Shown here in pieces: positions 56,606 to 64,000 of a DNA stretch of 64,000 bases. The DNA comes from Diatrype stigma. Lineage: Eukaryota > Ascomycota > Sordariomycetes > Xylariales > Diatrypaceae. The stretch is from assembly GCA_022225965.2 (NCBI GenBank), contig JAKJXP020000013.1, positions 372,001 to 436,000 of the forward strand. Direction: 5' to 3'. Each line of letters starts with the position of its first letter. The stretch's first letter is position 1. Below the pieces are notes generated by a model. That model saw only the letters and a list, made by a program, of their open reading frames with translations, ran no database searches and was not told the origin of the DNA. A program made the translations under genes and the position numbers.

Positions 56606-59600
56606 GTTTATCTGTTCTTCTTCTTCTCTACTCGGGGTATCCTCTCTCTATCTCTCTCTTGGCCGAAAAGCTCGGGGGAACCCTTCTCAGGTCTTAACCC
56701 ACTCCCGTCCTCCCGTGGAGCGACGGTGTGGCTCTGAGAATGCGCGCCGCAGCGCTGGAAAAGACGGTGGGAGGTTGCGTCTGGTACACGGCTAGTCGGG
56801 TCGACTAACTATGGTGCGGGATCGATGCGAATGGAATGTCGCAGGGAGGTCTATAGTCAAGACAAGACGCCAAATGCCACAAGCCAGTCGGTTACTTGCT
56901 GGAATGGAAGTGACACAGATTCTCGCTCGCTCGCTCGGCCGTTCGTTTTTCCTTCTCGTAAAGGGAAGTATAAGAAGGGGTCGTTCGCGCCGCCGTCTGT
57001 CACTGGGCTGCTAACTCGACAGCTGCTCGACTTTGTGGTGGTTATCTCTGTCTTGGGTCAGATCAACCAGGTGAACCGGAAAGCGGGAGGGTATTGTGAG
57101 CTGCGCGGTAGGGAGGTAGGGAGAGACGCAGGGAGGGAGAGAAGCGGGCAGGTGTGAATAGGTGAACGAGTGACTCGAAGAGGTGTGTTTGTTGTAATGT
57201 CAGGTAGGTAAAGGTATTGGTTGCAACTTAGACGTTCAACAACAGTAGTATTGTTCCACACGGCTCCAAAAGAAAACTGTCGAGACGGGAATGCAATGCA
57301 AGATGAGGGAGGGAAAAGGAAGGGGGAGAAAGATAGGAGCTGAGATAAGTCGCGGTGACTACGTATGCAGCGAGTGACGCTACCCAACAAGACAAGGCAA
57401 GGCAAGGTCTTCCCGTTCTCCGTCTTTCCCGGTTCTCTGACGGCAGTGCAGGAGAATACTTCGTCAGTCGGTGCGGTCAATTTGGAGGAGGTTGGTGAAG
57501 TAGGGGGATAGGGATGTTACCAGGTATTGTACTGTATTGTAAAGTGTGGGAAGAATAGCCTGAAGATGGACAATTGGTTTGATCCCGAGGACCCAACAGG
57601 CAGCGAGATGGGAAAAACCGATCCGGTCCGTACGGGCGGGATACGTAAGAGCTTGCTGCGTGTAATTGGCAACGGGGGGCTGTAATTGGTCCTGCCACTC
57701 GACTTTCTGGGTGCTTTTTCTGGTGATGCGACAGATTATCCCCTCCCACTGCTCCCAGCCATTCGATTTTATTTACTTGCGCTGCCCTCGGGGTTGTCAG
57801 GGAGACCCGCCAAGGGGGTACATACCGCTTCGTACCTTGGCAGCCACGGCGGCGCTAAGCCACCATTCGCCCGTTGCCCCGTTAGCCCGCCGAAAGGATC
57901 CTTAGCAGCCTTAGCAAGCCACCCGGCCCCACTAAACAGAGCCTGTGCCTGTCTCACTCGCTGGTCCCTGCGTTGGCGTGTACCGGGGTAAGGGCCCCGG
58001 GGCCTAGCCTAATCGATAACCACGCCTACCCGACTTGATCTGGCTGACTGGCTGATCAGACCTGACCGACGAAGTACATAATTACGAGACATAATTACTT
58101 CGTACATAACTTAATCGTGTTACCGACTCAAGAGCAAGGAGGCAGACAACTCATCGCTCCCGTATGTATTCGTTGGCAAATCCCGGCATCATCGGACTTT
58201 AAAATCCTCCTTTTTCCCTCTTTATGTTCCCGGTGCAGCGTGATTCATCGTCGAGGCTTACCTACATACATGAAGCATTGCCATACCTGTCGCTTCCATT
58301 ATTAGCTCAAGGGTGTTTGACGAAATACAGACTTGGTAGATTACTGACATACATAGTCTCGCAATGTCTTCAAAGGTGATCGATCACTGATCAGTTGGCT
58401 GGGTCTAGCGTCATGATGTCATCCTCGTGTCCCATTTACTTGTGTAGTGGTAGTGTACCTACACGTTTTGACCAACACAGCTAGGGCACTATGTCAACAA
58501 TGCTTTTCTTTTCTCCGATACAAGTCGAGTCCAAGTAGAGTCTTCGCATCCGCGTTGACCCTCCTCTTCTCTCGCGTGCCCAGAACGAAACTACCGAACT
58601 CTCATATGGACAGGAGAGACTGATTTAGAATTCACACCTAACGATATTGTGCTGCAGGCCATGTCTAAATATCGTGCATGGGATCCAGTGCTGTCTGCTT
58701 CAGAGCATGTCTAAACAAAATCCCCTATTGACCTGCCACCTGCTTATTATATTATGGAGGCAGTTAGTCCCGCCTGCAAACTCCGCCTTCACTGACTACG
58801 AAGCACCTACCACCTAACTATGTAATGCCTATGCTATGATCGGCCCGCCCGAAAGTGGCTGGATCTCAATCACATCCGGATCCGCAGCGAAGATCGACCC
58901 TGCTGATCTGGTTCCCGATCGGCGAATATGAGATGGTCTCGATCTCGCTCTCAGATAGCTTCGAAATGCTTACCAGCTACTTCAATATCCCCTAGCCAGC
59001 CAGCTTGAGTCTCGAGTAGCATATCTCCAGACAAGTCTTCCCCGGCTTTTATGGAGTCACGCCGAGGTTCTCCAAACCCGCGTCGGCCTGGGTGCTCTTC
59101 GTGTTCGGCATGATGAGGCCGATGTGTCTGAGCAAAACCTTCCCATGGGAGGTAGGGCCGTCTAGTCGTCCGTGCCGCTCCGGCCGCCCTGGCTATGCGC
59201 CGTGTAGCCGATGCTGAGGTGCTCTGCGCCAACCTCTCCTCCGACAACCTTAACGCCACCTAGACACTTACTCGAAATCGGGTTCTAAGGGGCAAGAACA
59301 CTATATGGCACTACAAGATCGTGCAATTACTACAAACGCCACAGACAGCTCTTATCAGTCAGTGACAGGGCATAACTAATACAAAGGGAGCTAAGGAAGT
59401 TAGCAAAAAGGACACGGAAAGAAAAGAAAGAAAAGAAAGAAAAAAAAAAAAAAACATACAACACCAGGGATTCGCTGGTCGTCACCGACCCAACTACTAA
59501 TCTGGCCCTATGTGGTTTATCTAGGGGAGAGCGGACGGGATCCCGAGTTTTCCACATGGTATGGTCGTATGTGGAGGTTTTGTTGTTTATTTGCCTTGAT

Positions 59601-60347
59601 AAACGTCCTCGTGGGAAGCGCTAACCGACTGACTACGCTATCGAGGAATAAATGGGCCTCTAGGACCGGACTTTTGCAGCTTGATAAGTCGCCGCCGGAT
59701 ATTGGGTTGAAGGTAACTTTAGAGGTTGCTTGGAGAATGGCGCTGCATCCTGAAGAGACCCGTGTAGACGTCCAGGCTCCGGCTCATGTCATGATGTTTT
59801 CTAATCTGACTTTAGGTTTACACGGTTTGAGATGTGACTAGCCGGTCGTCACCAGAGCGGATGGCCCGTCGCGGTCCCAGTGGGTGATCCGAGATCGAGT
59901 ACTCGCCGGTAGTGTCGTTTAAGCTGCGGGAAGGGAACGCATCCTGACATCGTAGGTCGAAAGCTAGTCGTCGCTAGTGTTTGTAGTGTAGCTATAAAGA
60001 GACCAACAGCGCCAGTTTGGCATACTACGGACGATTCTCCCCCGTTCGGCAGTCACAGAATGAGTTGGAGCCCAGCTTACGCTGAATCTCGAATAAGGCG
60101 GCTTTTGCTCCTGTCACGGCCAGACCTGATTATTGAGCATACCGGCATGGTATAGGGCAATACCTATTAGACAAGCATATCCGGAGTTACCTGAGATTCC
60201 CACATGACAAGAGCACTTGGATCTACTTGGAAGTTTTAAGACAAGATGGTGGAACCCCTGAGCACGGTGTATAGTGCTATGCACTTATGTACGTATCACC
60301 TACGTTCAAGCATGGTGATTACTTATTACTTAAACAACAAGCACGCC
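56606..60347. other. Intergenic region between two minus-strand genes
   Basis: The part next to 56606 holds the FIG1 promoter and leader. A minus-strand frame of 140 codons (57058-57480) is Ser/Pro-rich and probably an artefact. A 102-codon minus-strand frame (58951-59259) is GC-rich and charged and could be a decayed coding segment, but I cannot name it. A TACTTCGTA motif is at 58096, within a longer imperfect inverted repeat (58070-58104). An A-rich stretch lies near 59416-59453. Confidence 0.5.
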
Positions 60348-62687
60348 TCAATAAAGCTTCATATCACGCACATCCTCCTTGCTACTCGCCGCGAGCACCT
60401 CGCCATCCATAACGCCATGGACGTAGCACTCCCCAACCACCACCCAACCGTCCCCGTTCTCCCTCAGCACCATCGGCACGCTACACCCCTGCAGCACCGC
60501 GACCCGGTCCCCGACCTTCGCCGCCGCCGGCGCCGTGCCCATCCTTCCCCCGCGGGTGCCCATCAGTCTCCGCCACGCCAGCGCGTTGATGGCCCACGAG
60601 AACACCTCCCACTGCTCCTCGGTCGGCGTGTACAGGCCCCGGTCGCCGCCGCTCTTGATCTTGAACTTCTGCCGGAAGCTCAGCTCCTCCGTCGTGCCGA
60701 GGATGATCTGCTGCAGCGTGTAGCTCCCCGCCAGCGGCATGTCCTTGTTCCGGTCCCGCTGCTCCGCCAGCGAGAACCCGTTCGTGTACACGCCCAGTAG
60801 CTGCCGCAGCCACGTGCGCGGCTCGTTGATCAGCCACGGCCCCTCGGCGCTGGGCGGCCCGCCCCGCGCCGTCGTGTTGCCCACCAGCGTGCGCCAGAGC
60901 GCCTCCTGCGTCGCCTCCATGCTGCCGTACGCGCTGGCGGTCTCGGCGGGCGCCTCGCTGTCCGTCTGCGGGTAGCTCGTGTCGACCTCGCTGGGGTGGA
61001 AGCTGCCCAGGGAGCGGATCGTATCGAAGACCAGGCCGCGGACGACCAGCGTCGAGTCCGCGCCGTAGATGGGCGCCGTCGACGGCGAGGCCTCGCCGCC
61101 GGCGCGGTACGCGCCCTGGAGCTGCGCCGCGGGCGGGGGCCGGCAGGTCCAGCAGACGGTCCACGACGGGAGGTTGTGGGTGCAGGGCTGGCCGACGGGG
61201 CGGGAGGCGCGCGGCGCTACGATCGCGTTCTTGATGATCTTGATGTAGGCCGAGCGGGCGGGCCGCTCACCCGGCGCCAGATCCTCGAGGGTGTTGAGGG
61301 AGTGGATCTCGCCCGACGTCCGCGACACCAGCCGGAGGATGTCCAGGTTGCCCTTGGACAGCAGCTGCGCCGTGAAGTCCTGGTAGATGGCCGAGAGCGG
61401 CAGGTCGTAGTTGGGCGTGATGTCGACCCGCTCGGCCACGGCCCGCAGACCCAGGATGCCGTACACCCTGTCCTTCTCCTTGGTGACGTTGGCATCGCGA
61501 CCGAGCACTAACGCCCGCAGCAAACCTACTAGATCCGCGTTTCCGGTCGCGATGGCGGCGGCGGAGGTTTGGTGATCCTCCTCCGGCCGCTGCTCGCGCT
61601 GCAGGTTCACCAGGTCCTGCAGCAGCTTCCACATCCTCTCTGCCGACCACTGTCTCTCCTCGGGGATCCTGTCCCTGGCGAATTCGTAAGTCCACTCCTG
61701 TCCCGTCCTCGGCCTGACGCTGCCGATGATGTCCCGGCCGATCCGGTTCTGGTCGGATTCGATAAGCGCCACGGCGTCGAAAACATCTTGGCAAGAGAGG
61801 CAGCTCTCTCCGCAAATGACCGGCGCATCCCGCCGCGCCATGGCCATCTCCTGCAATATCCACGTGCGCTGCCAGTACGACCGCGTGAGGAGGTGGAACA
61901 AGGCCGCGAAGACCTCCGTCTTCCACGCACTCTTGGCCTTGGCCCACACAATGAACACCGGGCTGAGGTCGATCTTCTTGCCCTCTTTGTACAGGCCCTC
62001 GAGCGGCTCGGGCCCCTTGCTCCGCATGGCGAGCCAGCGCAGCGCCGTGACGGCCAGCGCGCTGTTGTTTTCCTCCTTGCCCAGCCAGATGACGACGTGC
62101 CAGGCCGAGGCGAAGATGTCGCGCATGCGGCCGACCTGCTGGCCCTGCTCGGCCGGGTCCTGCTGGTTGATGCAGACGGCGTCGATCCACCACTTGAAGC
62201 CCTGCTTGACCCGCTGGGTCCGCCGCAGCTTGAGCAGCGCATCGTACAGGTTCGGTAGGACGAGGAACTCCTCCCCGTTCAGGAGGATGGTGTGTTTCTG
62301 TACGCCCTCCGACAAGCCCCAGACATAGGAGAGCGCTATGTAGTCGCCCCATTCGTAGCGGAACTGCTTGTTGTTGCTCTCTTCTTCCTCGTCGTCCGCA
62401 TGCGCATCCTCGGCAGCCTGCAGTTTCTTTTCTTGCACCTCGGCCTCCCGTACGAGAGGATCGGCACTGTCCTCGAATATGGAGGCGGAGTCGAGCGGAG
62501 ATCGTATCTCGCGCCAGACGTAGTCGTCTCCCTTGAAGCCGTCCTGATCCCGTTTGAAGTCGGGGTTCAGTCTGACGTTCTCGATGGTGCAACTGATCAG
62601 TGTAGAGGCATCATCGTCGCCATCGTACGGCTCGATAGTCAGAAGCCGTATCTCATCGCCTTCTAAAGGCTGGTAGGTGTACGGCAT
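60348..62687 (-). CDS. Heterokaryon-incompatibility (HET) domain protein
   Basis: A single exon of 779 residues starting at an ATG. The HET domain runs from about 112 to 345, with the three usual blocks: DYIALSYVWG (115-124), WWIDAVCINQQD (166-177) and VGRMRDIFASAWHVVIWLG (185-203). An acidic segment (DDEEEESNN) precedes it. A second family block is LTRSYWQRTWILQE. The C-terminal half carries DVTPNYDLP-like and GDRVAVLQG segments typical of long HET proteins (the beta-strand tail that ends in HG motifs). HET proteins act in allorecognition and regulated cell death after hyphal fusion, usually partnered by an NLR. No NLR is visible in the window. No introns are needed. Other members occur in many copies per genome, so the exact locus name cannot be given. 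Confidence 0.95.
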   Translation of the reverse strand: MPYTYQPLEGDEIRLLTIEPYDGDDDASTLISCTIENVRLNPDFKRDQDGFKGDDYVWREIRSPLDSASIFEDSADPLVREAEVQEKKLQAAEDAHADDEEEESNNKQFRYEWGDYIALSYVWGLSEGVQKHTILLNGEEFLVLPNLYDALLKLRRTQRVKQGFKWWIDAVCINQQDPAEQGQQVGRMRDIFASAWHVVIWLGKEENNSALAVTALRWLAMRSKGPEPLEGLYKEGKKIDLSPVFIVWAKAKSAWKTEVFAALFHLLTRSYWQRTWILQEMAMARRDAPVICGESCLSCQDVFDAVALIESDQNRIGRDIIGSVRPRTGQEWTYEFARDRIPEERQWSAERMWKLLQDLVNLQREQRPEEDHQTSAAAIATGNADLVGLLRALVLGRDANVTKEKDRVYGILGLRAVAERVDITPNYDLPLSAIYQDFTAQLLSKGNLDILRLVSRTSGEIHSLNTLEDLAPGERPARSAYIKIIKNAIVAPRASRPVGQPCTHNLPSWTVCWTCRPPPAAQLQGAYRAGGEASPSTAPIYGADSTLVVRGLVFDTIRSLGSFHPSEVDTSYPQTDSEAPAETASAYGSMEATQEALWRTLVGNTTARGGPPSAEGPWLINEPRTWLRQLLGVYTNGFSLAEQRDRNKDMPLAGSYTLQQIILGTTEELSFRQKFKIKSGGDRGLYTPTEEQWEVFSWAINALAWRRLMGTRGGRMGTAPAAAKVGDRVAVLQGCSVPMVLRENGDGWVVVGECYVHGVMDGEVLAASSKEDVRDMKLY

Positions 62688-64000
62688 GGTGACCCCTCTA
62701 ACAGAAATGGCGTGCCCTTATACTTTCTCTTTTACGCAAGGGCTTACGACTGATATGCAAGAAACCAAGGGTTCGAAACGTTGCTGTCTTCCTTTATACA
62801 ACGGTGTAAAGACGCTCACAACATGTGGTGGCTTCGTCACAGGACTGCGCGCAATTACGATTCTTTACAGCAAGATGATGATATAGGAACAGCGAAGAAT
62901 CGAGCCATTAAATAATAGCTTGCATGATCAAGGAGTCTATTTATAATCGAAGGTAAAGCATGCGGCACAGTCGCACAGGGGTATTTGTTCAGCTGCTTAT
63001 GGCGGCCCGCTTTTGCATCTTCAGAACTGTTTTATAGTCAGGTTGATATGTGATAGGCAGTGTTAGTAGGATTCTAGTAAGTCGATCTAGACCTAGTCCC
63101 CGTCCCGTCCCGCCATCCAGATCCAAGAACATGCTGCCGTCCACGGTTTTTGATACACTTCAGGTAAACATCTTACTGTCTTTGAATTATCCATTAGTCG
63201 TATTGAACCCTTTTCTGCATCAGTAACCTGGGGTAGATGTTACAAGTCCTATCTGTTCGTTATACTTTAGGACAGCCAGTGCCGTGTGAGATTCCGTGAG
63301 GGGATAATGTACTAGGGGGTTATGTGATCCACATGGATCCCATTCGTCTAATAATAGAAGGCTCTACGGTCATATGCTTCGATAGATCGAGTATTATTCT
63401 GTTTTTCACTTCACTCTAACATAAAAGCTGTTTTATCGAAGTTCTTGACAGATTCGTTATTGTTATAAAAGCACATGGAAACTAATAAATTGTAAGTTGC
63501 GGTCGGTCTTATGATAAGTTGAACTGATAGTTTTCCCAGAAAGCGACTTCCGCGTGTCCTTCGAAAGACTTATTCAACGAAGTAACGATTATGTTTACTG
63601 TTCTTACACTAGTATTATACATTACGGAATGAAGTTGTTATTGCAGTCTGCAGTTGTGGTCAACTGACAGTAAAGATCAACATCTCTAGAGTTCAGGAAG
63701 GCCGTATACCGTACTGTCCCCTTAAGAATGCCTCTTGCAAGGATCCTGGTCGTATAACCATCTCATGCCTATTTACAGCGTATGATCCAGCCTTAGCAAC
63801 TGCAGTCATTATTGCCCAATGTTTATCCAACTGCTGTTGTCCATCGATGACCCTCTTCCGAAGTATTCGGGGGTGATAGTTGGCGTTGCGTTAAGTATCA
63901 TGTCCGTCCAGCGCCTTGACATCACGTAGCTAGTATTTGACCCAGAGCCCCAGTTCAAACGCTTCTTGCTCTATACATTCTCGGTTGAAAATCAGTTTGA
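62688..64000. other. Upstream region of the HET gene to window end
   Basis: AT-rich sequence without a recognised gene. The first few hundred bases hold the HET promoter. Confidence 0.5.

Noticed and set aside
57058..57480. 140-codon minus-strand frame upstream of FIG1
   Set aside because: Low-complexity Ser/Pro composition in a promoter region, with no in-phase splice to FIG1.

Overview
The window is nuclear DNA of a filamentous ascomycete (Pezizomycotina, most likely Sordariomycetes). The basis is short GT-AG introns (about 50-130 nt, longest 261 nt) with CTAAC-like branch sites, plus typical fungal families: HET domain, WSC sensor, hybrid histidine kinase, FIG1, a GPI1 subunit and a YAT-type permease. 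There are no operons, and genes are separated by long intergenic stretches rich in microsatellites and short palindromic motifs. I reconstructed exon structures by hand from reading frames, splice signals and remembered family sequence, so they are models without transcript support.

Layout. 2.8-4.6 kb (-): MOSC domain fused to a flavin/2Fe-2S reductase. 6.8-10.7 kb (+): hybrid histidine kinase, three exons. 13.2-15.6 kb (-): GPI1/PIG-Q, four exons. 15.7-16.3 kb (-): a small two-exon membrane protein just upstream of GPI1. 18.2-18.7 kb (-): MDM35, four tiny exons, divergent from RRP6 at 19.5-22.4 kb (+, five exons). 22.4-31.6 kb: a 9.2-kb gene-poor region holding a 547-bp MITE with perfect 60-bp inverted repeats, a 9-bp target duplication and an internal telomere-like tract. 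31.6-32.5 kb (+): WSC-domain sensor. 35.2-37.5 kb (+): Nup37-like protein. 38.9-40.3 kb (+): caspase-like domain joined to a coiled coil. 42.0-43.1 kb (+): medium-chain dehydrogenase/reductase. 45.0-45.7 kb: a second MITE of Tc1/mariner type. 46.3-49.6 kb (+): very large GH47 mannosidase. 50.5-50.8 kb (+): possible transposase relic. 52.1-53.9 kb (+): amino-acid permease. 55.5-56.6 kb (-): FIG1 family. 60.3-62.7 kb (-): HET-domain protein.

The genes do not form a cluster or pathway. Loose themes are secretory-pathway and cell-surface work (GPI1, GH47, WSC, FIG1, permease), RNA, nuclear and mitochondrial housekeeping (RRP6, Nup37, MDM35), and self/non-self or death-type signalling (HET and the caspase-like protein, 20 kb apart). 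The least familiar items are the caspase-like/coiled-coil protein, the telomere-repeat-bearing MITE, the inflated GH47, the small conserved-looking membrane protein, and several in-frame stop-free introns whose retention would add peptide segments.
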